Assembly (NCBI GenBank): GCA_046330435.1
Contig: JAXLST010000015.1
Span: 1 to 64,000, forward strand
Length of the DNA: 64,000 bases
Direction: 5' to 3'
From: Ga0077560 sp046330435
GTDB taxonomy: Bacteria > Actinomycetota > Thermoleophilia > Miltoncostaeales > Miltoncostaeaceae
The notes below the pieces were generated by a model. That model was not told the DNA's origin and made no database searches. It saw only the letters and a list, made by a program, of their open reading frames with translations. The position numbers and the translations under genes are program-made. The first letter of the stretch is position 1; each line of letters opens with the position of its first letter. This document shows, piece after piece, positions 55,357 to 64,000 of the stretch.

Positions 55357-55384
55357 GTCCCCCGGCGTCGTGACGCCGGGGGAC
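55357..55384 (-). terminator. Strong hairpin downstream of the 163-residue gene
   Basis: GTCCCCCGGCGTC and GACGCCGGGGGAC form a perfect 13-nt inverted repeat separated by GT. It lies between the stop of the upstream minus-strand gene and the next start, so it separates the two transcripts. Confidence 0.65.
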
Positions 55385-55394
55385 GCGGGCGACA

Positions 55395-55886
55395 TCACGG
55401 GCGGTAGAACTCGAACTCCTCAAGCGCCTCCGCGCCCGTGGCGGCGACCTCCCCGTCGCAGCACACGAAGAAGAACTTCGCGGCCAGCTCGTAGACCGTG
55501 CCGCGTCCGCTGATCGGGATCGTGTTCGCCGGAACGGTCACCCGCTTCTCGACGCAGTTCCGGCCGCAGCCCTTCCAGTCGGCCTCGACGAGGTCGCCGG
55601 GCTTCAGATGGGCTGACAGGTCGAAGCTCCCGCCGCTGCCGATGGCGGTGAAGCCGACGTCGAACTCCCACGAACCGGCCATGCAGTGCCAGATCGACCC
55701 CACGAGCTCCACCCGGAACCAGACGTCGAACGGGTCGGTGACCCTGAGGCTCCTCGGCGATGGGATGCCGCTGGTGTCGATGATGTCGGTGTCCCAGTAG
55801 GCGGTCATCACGGCCGGCGACAGCGGAAGCTCGGTCCATCCGTCGAGCGGGTCCTGGCCGGGCCAGCACGTCGAGGTGTAGGGCAT
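55395..55886 (-). CDS. Unknown beta-rich protein
   Basis: The 163-residue protein starts at ATG 55886 with AAGGAGG 7 nt upstream; a longer reading to 55949 is not needed. It is rich in strands and aromatic residues (DPFDVWFRVELVGSIWHCMAGSWEFDVGFTAIGSGGSF) and has a Cys-rich middle (GCGRNC) and a CC pair (FFVCCDGE). It has no signal peptide. It lies between two other unknown or regulatory genes on the same strand. A beta-sandwich is likely; the function is unknown. Confidence 0.6.
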   Translation of the reverse strand: MPYTSTCWPGQDPLDGWTELPLSPAVMTAYWDTDIIDTSGIPSPRSLRVTDPFDVWFRVELVGSIWHCMAGSWEFDVGFTAIGSGGSFDLSAHLKPGDLVEADWKGCGRNCVEKRVTVPANTIPISGRGTVYELAAKFFFVCCDGEVAATGAEALEEFEFYRP

Positions 55887-56062
55887 GCCGTCCTCCTTGG
55901 ATTGGTCTGCGGCGCCGCGGGCCGCGTCGCCGTCACCAGCGTCCGGCATGCCGCTTCAGACGGGCTTGCGCCGGCGGTTGCGCGGCGATGACGCGTGCGG
56001 TTGATCGCTTTGCAGACGCTTGCTCGGCGCTTAACGGCCGCCCGCGGCGCCGGGCGGCCGGG

Positions 56063-57286
56063 TCAGCGGGCGGTGGTGAGCCGCTCGAACAGCCGGTACG
56101 TCTCGGCGGCCGGAGGCACGCCCAGGCGTTCCCGAAGGGTCCGCACGCACAGGTCCAGCTGGCGCGACACCAGATGCTGCTGGTGCTGCACGGCGTAGCA
56201 GCGCATCAGGAGCCGGTGCGAGGACTCCCGGCAGGGATCGCAGGCCAGGGCCTCCCGCCCCAGGTCCGCGGCGCGCTCGGCGTCCCGGGCCTCCAGGTGG
56301 AGTTCGCCCAGGGCGTCCAGCGCCCGCAGGTAGAGGTCCTCCAGTCGCCGCTGCTCGGGCAGGTGCCATTCCGAGACGGCGTCATCCGCCAGCAGGGGCC
56401 CGCGGTAGAGCGCGACGGCCGACGCGAGTCGATCGATCGCCGCCCGCGGCTCCCCCGCCTCCCGGTGCCGGAACGCGGCGGACACCGCCTCGGCGAAGAC
56501 CTCGGCGTCGATCCAGCGCGAGACCTCCGGAGCGAGCTCGTAGCGTCCGTCCCTGTGGACCACGCAGGGACGGTCGGACACCGCCGCCAGGCTGCGCCGC
56601 AGGTTGTGCACCGCGACGTTGAGGTTGTTGCGGGCCGACTCGCGCGCGAACCCCGGCCAGAAGGCGTCCCACAGGGCCTCCCTGGCCACCGGCCGGCCAC
56701 CGTGGAACGCCAGGAACCCGAACACCGCGCGGGCCTTCGAACTCCGCCACCGCACGACCGGCCGGCCGTCCACGCTCACCTCGAGCGGGCCGAGCATCCG
56801 GACCTCGAGCACCGGCGACGGGCCGCGGAGCTGCTCGGCCGGCTCCTCGGCCCGGGTCTCGGGATGCGGTGCCGGAGGCGGACGGGAGAGGCGGCGGCGC
56901 CACGCCGACGCCGACGGGCCGTCCCCCTTCGGTCGCCCCGGGCCGGTCGACGCCTCGGCGGGGAGCCGGTGCAGCAGGCCGTCGAGCACCTCGCGGAGCT
57001 CCTCGCCCGCCAGGCGGTGCCGCCTGGCCTCCGCCTCGAGTTCCTCCGACCGGCGCAGGTGCTCGGCGATCGTCTCGCAGAGGCGGCTGAGCGGCTGGGT
57101 GAGCGCGTCCGGGCCGTCAAGGCCGTGCCCCGCCAGCAGGCGGCCGGCCTCCGCGAACCGCCCGTCGTCCAGCAGGGCGTTGACCGCATCGCCGAACTCC
57201 CCCGACGGCAGCCGCGTGCGCCGCAGCCATGGGAGCGTCCGGTGCAGCGTCCCCGGAGGGCGGGGGTCCGTCGGTGATCCTGGCAT
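56063..57286 (-). CDS. SARP/BTAD-type transcriptional regulator
   Basis: The 407-residue protein has a helical N-terminal region (about 20-110). An OmpR-type winged helix follows (about 170-265: VRMLGPLEVSVDGRPVVRWRSSKARAVFGFLAFHGGRPVAREALWDAFWPG ... NNLNVAVHNLRRSL). The bacterial transcriptional activator domain is C-terminal (about 275-400: IDAEVFAEAVSAAFRHREAG, RGPLLADD, LYLRALDALGELHLEARD, HRLLMRCY, LRERLGVPPAAETYRLFERL). SARP-like proteins activate secondary metabolism or local clusters in actinobacteria. The nearest genes in the same direction are the two unknown proteins downstream, which are possible targets. The start at ATG 57286 is a judgement; the frame is open to 57586. Confidence 0.82.
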   Translation of the reverse strand: MPGSPTDPRPPGTLHRTLPWLRRTRLPSGEFGDAVNALLDDGRFAEAGRLLAGHGLDGPDALTQPLSRLCETIAEHLRRSEELEAEARRHRLAGEELREVLDGLLHRLPAEASTGPGRPKGDGPSASAWRRRLSRPPPAPHPETRAEEPAEQLRGPSPVLEVRMLGPLEVSVDGRPVVRWRSSKARAVFGFLAFHGGRPVAREALWDAFWPGFARESARNNLNVAVHNLRRSLAAVSDRPCVVHRDGRYELAPEVSRWIDAEVFAEAVSAAFRHREAGEPRAAIDRLASAVALYRGPLLADDAVSEWHLPEQRRLEDLYLRALDALGELHLEARDAERAADLGREALACDPCRESSHRLLMRCYAVQHQQHLVSRQLDLCVRTLRERLGVPPAAETYRLFERLTTAR

Positions 57287-57589
57287 CGCCCGGCCGCCCC
57301 GATCACCGGATCCGGTGCCTGGCCGGGACCGGCCGGGGTGCGCCTGAGCGGCCCCGGGCGATGATGTTCCGGAGTTCGTCCATGTCCTCCACGGGGGAGG
57401 CGGACCGTCGCTTCGCCGGGCGCCGCCGGGCATCCGCCCCGTTCCCCGTCCCGGACAGTTGGCCCGTGCACGCCGGGGGCGGACAACCGGGGAAACCCCG
57501 GACCGTGCCGCCGCGAAAATCCATGGCGCCGAATTCGCCGAGTTTCGACCGTGGGGCGCGCCGGCCGCGCGCCCCACGGTACTCACGCG

Positions 57590-58641
57590 TCAGCCGTCCA
57601 GGTGGCGGCGCAGCAGCGTGAGGTCGGCCTCGCTGAGCCGGTCGGCGGCGTTGAGGTGGTGCCAGAACGGATACGGGAGCGGCGTGGCGCTGACCGTCTC
57701 CAGCCGTGCGACGTCCTCGTCGCTCAGCGTCAGATCGGCCGCAGCGAGGTTGTCGGCCAGCTGCTCGCCGTGCAGGCGCCGATGACGAGCGAGGTCACCC
57801 CCGGGCGGGACATCGTGTACGCCAGCGCCACCTGGGCGGCCGACACGCCGTGGGCGTCGCCGATCTCCACCAGCGCGTCGATGATGTCGTGGAGCCGGTC
57901 CTCGTCGTCCACGGGCGGCTCGCTCCACTCGGTGAGGTGGCGGCTGCCGGCCGGGGGCTCCACGCCGCGGCGGTACTTGCCCGACAGCAGGCCGCCGGCG
58001 ATGGGGCTCCACACGAGAATGCCGATGCCCTGGTCGATGCACGCCGGCACGATCTCGTGCTCGATGTCGCGGGTGAGCGCCGAGTAGTACACCTGGGTGC
58101 TCACGAACGGGGTCAGGTCGTGGCGGTCGGCGGTCCACAGGGCCTTCATCAGGTGCCAGGCGGCGTAGTTGGAGCAGCCCACGTACCGGACCTTCCCGGC
58201 CCGCACCAGGTCGTCGAGCGTCTCCAGCGTCTCCCGCAGCGGCGTGTGGCCGTCCCACTCGTGCACCTGGTACAGGTCGATGTGGTCCGTGCCGAGCCGG
58301 CGGAGGCTCGCGTCCACGCTGCGCATGATGTGGTGGCGTGACAGGCCGGCGTCGTTCGGGCCGGTGCCCATGGGGAAGCGCACCTTCGTCGCGACGAGCA
58401 CCTCGTCGCGGTCCGGGCCGAGGGCCTTGCCCAGGATCTCCTCCGACAACCCGTCGGAGTAGGCGTCGGCGGTGTCGAACAGGTTCACGCCGGCATCACG
58501 GGCCATCGCGACCTGCCGCCGGGCGCCCTCCACGTCGATCCGCCCCACCGGCGTCGCCCACCCGGTCCCGCCGAACCCCATCGTGCCGAGGGAGATCGCC
58601 GAGACGCGGAGTCCGCTGTTGCCGAGCTGCCGGTATTCCAT
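57590..58641 (-). CDS. Aldo/keto reductase (one apparent frameshift)
   Basis: NAD(P)H-dependent oxidoreductase of the AKR superfamily, nearest to the YajO/Tas and AKR11-13 kind. From ATG 58641: MEYRQLGNSGLRVSAISLGTMGFGG, the catalytic Asp and Tyr in NLFDTADAYSDGLSEEILGKAL, the Lys in LVATKVRFPMG, and the His in DLYQVHEWDG. GVTSLVIGA follows, and the frame then breaks near 57768. Adding one C to the plus-strand run restores TGEQLADNLAAADLTLSDEDVARLE and the normal C-terminus ending LLRRHLDG. Read as given, the protein ends early at 57730. The substrate is unknown. Confidence 0.82.
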
Positions 58642-58845
58642 GGTGTCCCCTTCGGCTGGTGGTCGGTGCGCCGGTCCCGGGCCGTCCCGCCCGGGGACGA
58701 AAGTGTGGCCTGCCCCGGGCCCGCGGCGCCAGCGGGGTGCCGCCGGCGGCGTGTCCGGCGGGCGAGACGCCCCCTTCCCCGCCCGGTGATCCGCCGACGC
58801 CGGGGGCCCGAACACCGGTCATCCCCCTCACCAAGGAGACGACCG

Positions 58846-59565
58846 ATGAACAGGAAGCCCCTGCGCGGCCTCGCCGCGATCAGCGCCGCCGGAGTCATGG
58901 CCCTGGGCCTCGCCGCCTGCGGTGGCGGTGACGACGCGTCCGCCGGCGCGACGACCGGCACGATGATGACCTCCACCGCGATGACCTCCACCGCGACGGG
59001 CGGGCACACCGCGATGAGCGACACGCCCGCCGCCGACCTGCGGGTGACCCTGGACCGGCTGTTCGGCGAGCACGCGGTGCTGGCCGTCATGACGATGCAG
59101 AAGGGCTTCGACGGTGCGAAGGACTTCACGGCCTCCGCCGCGGCCCTGGACGCGAACACCGTGGACCTCGGCAAGGCCGTGGGCTCGGTGTACGGCCCGA
59201 AGGCCGAGACCGCGTTCCTCGCGATGTGGCGCGAGCACATCCAGTTCTTCGTGGACTACACCGTCGCGACCGCCAAGAAGGACGAGGCGGGGCGGAAGAT
59301 GGCCCTCGATAACCTGGACGGCTACCGGCAGGCGTTCGCCAACTTCCTGGCGACCGCGAACCCCAACCTGAAGGCCGACGACGTCGCGGCGCTGCTGGCC
59401 GCCCACGTCCGCCAGCTGTCGGGGGCGCTGGACGCCTACGCGGCGGGCGACTACGCCCGGTCGACGAAGGACCTGCGGGAGAGCTACGCCCACATGTTCA
59501 TGACCGGCGACGCCCTCGCGGCGGCGATCGTCGCGCAGTCCCCGGAGAAGTTCGCCGCGAAGTAG
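58846..59565 (+). CDS. Lipoprotein with a helical domain
   Basis: The 239-residue protein has a lipoprotein signal (LRGLAAISAAGVMALGLAACGGG, lipobox LAAC), a Thr/Met/Ser linker (TGTMMTSTAMTSTATGG) and a helical domain from about residue 60. The helices are long and regular (RVTLDRLFGEHAVLAVMTMQKGFDG, TAFLAMWREHIQFFVDYTVATAKK, LAAHVRQLSGALDAYAAGDYARSTKDLRESYAHMF), like a four-helix bundle with several His and Glu. A copper- or other metal-binding role is conceivable. CAAGGAG lies 8 nt before the ATG; a strong hairpin follows. Confidence 0.7.
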   Translation: MNRKPLRGLAAISAAGVMALGLAACGGGDDASAGATTGTMMTSTAMTSTATGGHTAMSDTPAADLRVTLDRLFGEHAVLAVMTMQKGFDGAKDFTASAAALDANTVDLGKAVGSVYGPKAETAFLAMWREHIQFFVDYTVATAKKDEAGRKMALDNLDGYRQAFANFLATANPNLKADDVAALLAAHVRQLSGALDAYAAGDYARSTKDLRESYAHMFMTGDALAAAIVAQSPEKFAAK

Positions 59566-59576
59566 GCGAACGGCGC

Positions 59577-59608
59577 GGCGCCGTCCCGAGGGGAGACGGG
59601 ACGGCGCC
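59577..59608 (+). terminator. Strong terminator hairpin
   Basis: GGCGCCGTCCCG and CGGGACGGCGCC form a perfect 12-bp stem around an 8-nt loop, 11 bp after the lipoprotein stop codon. Confidence 0.7.
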
Positions 59609-59726
59609 CCCACCCCCGCGGCGGTAAGCCGCGGCCCACCCCTGGGTGCCTGTGACCGCGGGCGCCGCCGCCGGATCCTCCGCCCCGAGGCGGTGCAGCC
59701 CGCACCGCACGGCGACGGAGGAACCC

Positions 59727-59972
59727 GTGTCCACGCACCTGTACGCGCTCGCGTCCTGCCCCGACCCGTCCGGCGACGCTCCTCATCGCCGCGGACGGCG
59801 CGTCCTGCGGCGGCTGGTCTCCCGCGTGCGCGGCCACGCCGGCGGCGGATCCCCCCAGGGGGTGACACCGCGCCCCGCCGGTTCACCCGGCCGGATGACG
59901 CCCGCCACCGCCGGCGCCGCGGAGCATCCGGTGCACGGACCCGCGGGCGCCGGACCGCGCGCGGCCCACTGA
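59727..59972 (+). CDS. Possible small basic protein
   Basis: The GTG at 59727 is preceded by GGAGG at a good distance, and an 81-residue frame follows (MSTHLYALASCPDPS then RRGRRVLRRLVSRVRG). The sequence is basic, Gly/Pro-rich at the end and matches no family. It lies between a terminator and the next large gene. The ribosome site is the main support; it may not be real. Confidence 0.3.
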   Translation: MSTHLYALASCPDPSGDAPHRRGRRVLRRLVSRVRGHAGGGSPQGVTPRPAGSPGRMTPATAGAAEHPVHGPAGAGPRAAH

Positions 59973-60002
59973 GCGACGACACCAGGAACCGGGGTGGATG
60001 AC

Positions 60003-63000
60003 ATGGAACACGACCGGCCGGCGACGGCGAATGGGCGCCTGGTGCGGTGGCGCTGCAGACGGCTGCGGACGCTGGTGCTCACGCGCTGCCGCGGCCGCGG
60101 ACTGGGGGCGGCGGGACCGGCCGCCGCCGAGACCGTGATCGGGTTCGACACGGCCCCCGCCGTGGTGGGGCAGAGCGTGAACACCGCGTACGCGGGCACG
60201 CCGGGCCTCGTGTTCGCACCGAGCGGCGTGCCGCCCACGCAGTCGGGCCTCGCGACCAGGAGCTGCGGCACGTTCGTGCGCGCCTGGCCGTACGCGGCAT
60301 CCGGCGCCAACGCGGTGCAGCTCACGTGCGGCGGCAGCAACGAGTTCGACGGCCGGGTGCGCCGCCTCTACGCCGCGTTCACCGCCGCGACCTACCAGTC
60401 GCTGTCCATCGACGTGGGGGCCGCCCAACCCGGCCATCGGATGCGCCTCGTGGCGTTCGACGGCGCCGGGCAGGTCCTGGCCCAGACCGCCGCCACGGCG
60501 ATCCCCGTGGACGCCATGACGACGCTGTCGGTGACCGCGGGCGTCCCGGAGATCGCCGCGTTCATGCTCACCGACGTCGACAACAGCACCAGCGGCGACA
60601 TCTACGTCGACGACCTCACCCTGCAGGACCCGCCGTTCGTGGGCCCCAAGACGTTCACGCTCGCCGTGCAGGGCGTGCCGGACCTCACCGCCGTGCAGGG
60701 GGAGTCCCCCGGTCCCAAGGCCGAGCTGGTGCTCTACCGGGTGAACGGCTCCGCCGGGCAGGTGACCTACTCCGTGCAGGGGCTCCCCCCGAACGTCACC
60801 TGGTCGGCCGCGCCGAGCGTCAACGGCGCCACCCTGCGGTTCACGGCGTTCCCGGGCGCCGCCCCCACCCGCGACCCGGTCCCGGTGACCGTGACCGCCA
60901 CGCCCGTGGACGCCGGCACCGCCACCCAGCCGCGCACCATCGCGCTGACCCTGCAGGTCGTCCCGGCGATCGCCGTGAGCCGCGACGGCGCCGGCGACCT
61001 GGTGGCGCCCTCGTGCCAGGCCATCCCGGTGAGCTACCGCGTGTACCCGCACGCCGGGCCGGCCCGCTGGACGGTGGGCGGGCTGCCGCCCGGGGTCACG
61101 GCGACCATCGACGGCGCCGACCCGGCGTCGGTGCCGGTGATCGCCGACGGCAAGCTCCACGGCGCGTCGCTGGTGCTGAAGGCCACCTCCCCGCCCGGCG
61201 GCGCGACCCCCGTGACCATCGGGATCACCGGGCGGACGCCCTACACCGGCCTGCTGAACGAGCGCGTCGTGGCGGGCGCCATCAACGGCACCCTCTCGCC
61301 CACCTCGGGCCGCCCGCCGGAGTCGCTGACCCCCGGCACGGAGGTCACGATCACCGGCCGCGGGCTGTGCGCCCCGCCGGGATCGGTCATGCGGTTCGGC
61401 AACGACGCCGCGCTGGCGCCCATCACCGCGAGCCCCGACGGCCGGACCCTGACGGCGCGCGTGCCGGCGCTGGCCACCACCGGGCCGGTGGGGATCGTCC
61501 CCGACCCCGGGAACCCCGGTTCGCGCGTCGACGGTCCCGGCTTCACGGTGAACGGCTTCCGGGACACCTGGGGCATGCCGTTCAGCAACTACACGCCGAA
61601 GCTCACCTTCAAGAACATGGAGGACGCGTTCGGCAAGCGCGCCACCCACATCTCCGCCAACCCCTGCGGGATCGTCGGGAAGACCTGCCGCATCATCACC
61701 CCGTTCCCCGACCCGTGGGCCGTGGTGGTGTGGGGCATCGCCCAGGCCAGCATCGGGGGCGCGATCGGCGGCAAGGGCGGCGCCTGCTACGGCATCAGCC
61801 GCACCGTCGCCCAGATCCGGTCCGGCATCCTGAAGGCCTCCGGCTTCCCGCCCGGCAACGCCGCGACCCCGTCCGGCCTCGCGGCGACCAACGGGCCGTC
61901 CGGGAAGCTCGCGGAGCACATCAACGCCCAGCAGCTCGGGGTGCTGTCCAGCGAGGCCCTGTCCTGGTACGCCGCCCACGCGATCAGGAACCGGGTGGCG
62001 AACAACCCGCTGAGCCTGCGCCTGGAGATCGAGAGGGAGCTGCGCGCCGGGCGGTTCCCGGCGATCTCGCTGCGCAACGGCGGCACCGCCTTCGAGCTGC
62101 ACGTGGTGCTCGCCTACGACGTCACCCAGCCCGGTGCCGATCCGAACCAGTTCGACGTCTGGACCTACGACTCCAACGTGGAGTTCATGGCGAACGAGCG
62201 GGACCCCGACGGCGCGACCCACCGGTCGCGCACCGAGGGCAGCCGCCTGCGGGTGAACGCCGACGGCTCATGGAGCCTGCCGAGCAGCAACTACAGCGCC
62301 GGCCGCAACAGCCTGGGCAACATCGTCGTGTTCCCCGACCCCACGCGGCCCGCGCGGCCGAGCCTGCCGACCGCACCCGACGTCGCCAGCGACACGTTCG
62401 TCTACCTCACCCGCATGGGCAGCACGACCGCCGGCGAGGTGTCGGTGGCCTCGGCCCGGGAGGGGTGGGACCTCACGGGGATCTCCTCCGGCGGCCGGCC
62501 CCTGCTGGACGCCGACGGGGAGGCGGGCGTCGCCACGGCCGGCGGCCCGCAGGCCGTCCCATGGGCGCCGGCCACCGGCGCCGGTGACGGCGCCCGCGGC
62601 GCGATCATCGTTGGCGACCCCGGGAGCGCCGGGTTCCGCTTCACGGCCACGGGCCGCGGCGCCGCCGGCACCCAGACCATCATCGGCCCCGGCATCGTCG
62701 CCCAGGTCGCCGGTGCGGCCCCCGCCGGCGCGGCCGACGAACTCGAGTTCGACCCCCGTGAGGGGGCCCTCACATTCACCCCGGCCTCCGCCGGCAGGCC
62801 CACCGAGACGCGCGTGATGGTGCGCGCATCCGACGGTGCGACCCTGTCGGCCGGGCTGGAGGGTTCCACGGGACGCGACGGGACGACGCTCGGCGTCGAT
62901 CCCCGGTCGGGAGAGGTCACCGTGGACGCCGGCGCCGGGGGGTCCATGACCGTCCGGCTCGGCACGATGGGCCGGGGCCCGTCCCCGGTCGCGGTGACGA

Positions 63001-63434
63001 CGCGCGTCCGGGTGGCGGCCGGCGAACGGCTCAGCCTCCCCGGCTCGGCATGGCGCCGGCTCGCCTCCGGGCGCGTGGCGTTCACCGCCACCGGTCCCCG
63101 CGGAACCCGCCGCGGCACCCTCGCGGTGCGGCGCCTCACCGCGGCCCGCGCCGCGGTGTCCGGGGTGCGGATCCTCCGCGGTCGCCGCCCCACGGCCCTC
63201 GTGACGGTCCGCGCGCCGCGGTCCGCCGCCGTGCAGGTGACCCTCGGCGTCCGCGCCGGCGGCCGCCTGGTGGCCACCACCACCTTCCCGGCGGTCTCCC
63301 CCGGCACCGCCCGCCGGCTGCGCTGGCGCACGCCGGCCCTCGCCGGGCGGGGCCGCCGCCTGGTCGTCCTCGCGACCGCGGTGGACACCCGGTCCGGGGT
63401 CCCCGCCGCGTCCGTCACGTCCGTCACCCGCTGA
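60003..63434 (+). CDS. Large secreted surface protein with a papain-like peptidase domain
   Basis: The 1143-residue protein starts at ATG 60003 (GTG 59994 is an alternative). An N-terminal export signal is present but poor (LRTLVLTRCRGRGLGAAGPAAAET), as its core is broken by Arg and Cys. A jelly-roll-like domain (about 45-215) with IGFDTAPAVVGQSVN and IDVGAAQPGHRMRLVAF comes next, then Ig-like domains (about 220-420) and an IPT/TIG-like domain (about 425-510). Residues about 520-790 carry a papain-like pattern: Cys595 in GGKGGACYGIS, His700 in AFELHVVLAYDV and Asp723/Asn725 in VWTYDSN. The C-terminus (about 800-1143) is beta-rich and ends in a basic Ig-like domain. I infer a surface protease or transglutaminase-like enzyme. 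Confidence 0.65.
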   Translation: MEHDRPATANGRLVRWRCRRLRTLVLTRCRGRGLGAAGPAAAETVIGFDTAPAVVGQSVNTAYAGTPGLVFAPSGVPPTQSGLATRSCGTFVRAWPYAASGANAVQLTCGGSNEFDGRVRRLYAAFTAATYQSLSIDVGAAQPGHRMRLVAFDGAGQVLAQTAATAIPVDAMTTLSVTAGVPEIAAFMLTDVDNSTSGDIYVDDLTLQDPPFVGPKTFTLAVQGVPDLTAVQGESPGPKAELVLYRVNGSAGQVTYSVQGLPPNVTWSAAPSVNGATLRFTAFPGAAPTRDPVPVTVTATPVDAGTATQPRTIALTLQVVPAIAVSRDGAGDLVAPSCQAIPVSYRVYPHAGPARWTVGGLPPGVTATIDGADPASVPVIADGKLHGASLVLKATSPPGGATPVTIGITGRTPYTGLLNERVVAGAINGTLSPTSGRPPESLTPGTEVTITGRGLCAPPGSVMRFGNDAALAPITASPDGRTLTARVPALATTGPVGIVPDPGNPGSRVDGPGFTVNGFRDTWGMPFSNYTPKLTFKNMEDAFGKRATHISANPCGIVGKTCRIITPFPDPWAVVVWGIAQASIGGAIGGKGGACYGISRTVAQIRSGILKASGFPPGNAATPSGLAATNGPSGKLAEHINAQQLGVLSSEALSWYAAHAIRNRVANNPLSLRLEIERELRAGRFPAISLRNGGTAFELHVVLAYDVTQPGADPNQFDVWTYDSNVEFMANERDPDGATHRSRTEGSRLRVNADGSWSLPSSNYSAGRNSLGNIVVFPDPTRPARPSLPTAPDVASDTFVYLTRMGSTTAGEVSVASAREGWDLTGISSGGRPLLDADGEAGVATAGGPQAVPWAPATGAGDGARGAIIVGDPGSAGFRFTATGRGAAGTQTIIGPGIVAQVAGAAPAGAADELEFDPREGALTFTPASAGRPTETRVMVRASDGATLSAGLEGSTGRDGTTLGVDPRSGEVTVDAGAGGSMTVRLGTMGRGPSPVAVTTRVRVAAGERLSLPGSAWRRLASGRVAFTATGPRGTRRGTLAVRRLTAARAAVSGVRILRGRRPTALVTVRAPRSAAVQVTLGVRAGGRLVATTTFPAVSPGTARRLRWRTPALAGRGRRLVVLATAVDTRSGVPAASVTSVTR

Positions 63435-63449
63435 AACCGGAGCCACCAG

Positions 63450-64000
63450 TGAGCCCACGCACCCGTCACTTCCTCGCGGCGGCCGCCCTCGTGACGGCGG
63501 CGCTGCCCGCGGTCGCCGCGGCGGCCCCGACCATCGGCCTCGACAACCTCCCGTCCTACCCCGGCGGCTACGTCCGCGGGCCCGACGTGCCCGTCTACTT
63601 CACCGCGGGCTTCTCGCCCAACGCGCTGTCCCGTGAGGTCGTCGTCACCGCGGGCCCCGCGGGCCAGGCCATCCCCTTCAACGGCAACGGCGGCGGCCAC
63701 GCGACGCTGCGCGGACTCGTCGACGGGGCCGAGTACGACCTCGTCGTGACGGCCCGGCAGCAGGTGTTCACCCCCCTCCTGGTGACGGAGGAGACCCGAA
63801 TCGTGCGCCACATCCGCGTGGACGCGACCCCGCCGTCCCCGGCGTTCGTCACCATCAACGGCGGGAACGGGTACACCAACCGCTTCTCGATCCCGGTGAA
63901 CATCGCCGCGAGCGGCGACCGCCTGAGCGGCACCGTCTCCACCGAGATCCGCCTCTCCCAGAGCGCCTTCGGATCCTGCGACTCCGGGGCGCTCGACGAC
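63450..64000 (+). CDS. Secreted protein, partial at the right edge
   Basis: The GTG at 63450, preceded by GGAG, starts a signal peptide (RHFLAAAALVTAALPAVAAAAP). A beta-rich mature region follows (FSPNALSREVVVTAG, HATLRGLVDGAEYDLVVTAR, RHIRVDATPPSPAFVTING). RVDATPPSP is typical of the junction to a bacterial Ig-like repeat. The gene runs off the window after 183 codons. It is 15 bp after the preceding large surface protein gene and probably in its operon. Confidence 0.65.

Overview
The window looks like chromosomal DNA of a very GC-rich actinobacterium. Third codon positions are almost all G or C, there are several paralogous c-di-GMP and PAS signalling proteins, a SARP/BTAD regulator and many secreted or lipid-anchored proteins. 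A deep-branching lineage such as Thermoleophilia is my guess; nothing in the window fixes the taxon. At least seven genes have a -10-like hexamer ending 5-9 nt before the start codon, so leaderless transcription seems common here.

Layout. (1) 1-about 4830, all minus strand: a phage-derived island with a primase C-terminal domain, a zinc-ribbon protein, an HK97-type major capsid protein, a P27-type terminase small subunit, small unknown genes and a repeat-rich gap. Its right edge cuts off the 5' end of an NTF2-like gene whose intact paralogue follows. (2) 5203-26640: housekeeping core with tRNA-Thr, a secreted HtrA-like protease, molybdenum cofactor genes moeA and mobA, a family 3 glycosidase, a PAS/degenerate-EAL protein, mscL, a histidine kinase and response regulator, tRNA-Pro, an HDOD-GGDEF protein, a chemoreceptor, gltX, endonuclease IV and an aldehyde dehydrogenase. 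(3) 26715-32336: two tandem PAS-GAF-GGDEF-HD-GYP proteins. (4) 32333-39902, minus strand: a biuret-use cluster with a BiuH-type biuret amidohydrolase, a paralogue that has lost its catalytic triad, an alpha/beta hydrolase, a complete BMP-type ABC transporter and a GntR/FCD regulator with a perfect operator-like palindrome in front of the transporter operon. (5) 40002-44750: a secreted matrixin-like protease and three lipoproteins, two of them paralogues. (6) tRNA-Gly followed by a lower-GC island (about 44885-50210) with a two-gene operon: a small protein resembling effector-associated constant component 1 and a 1313-residue CHAT protease with a long alpha-helical C-terminus. This is the best candidate for a poorly described conflict or defence system. 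(7) 50622-64000: secreted propeller and NHL proteins, a SARP-like regulator with two unknown genes, an aldo/keto reductase, a lipoprotein and large surface proteins, one with a hidden papain-like peptidase domain.

Three otherwise good genes (gltX, the ABC ATPase and the aldo/keto reductase) each carry apparent single-base deletions in short G/C runs. gltX is normally essential, so assembly or read error is the likelier cause, and other broken frames here should be read with that in mind.
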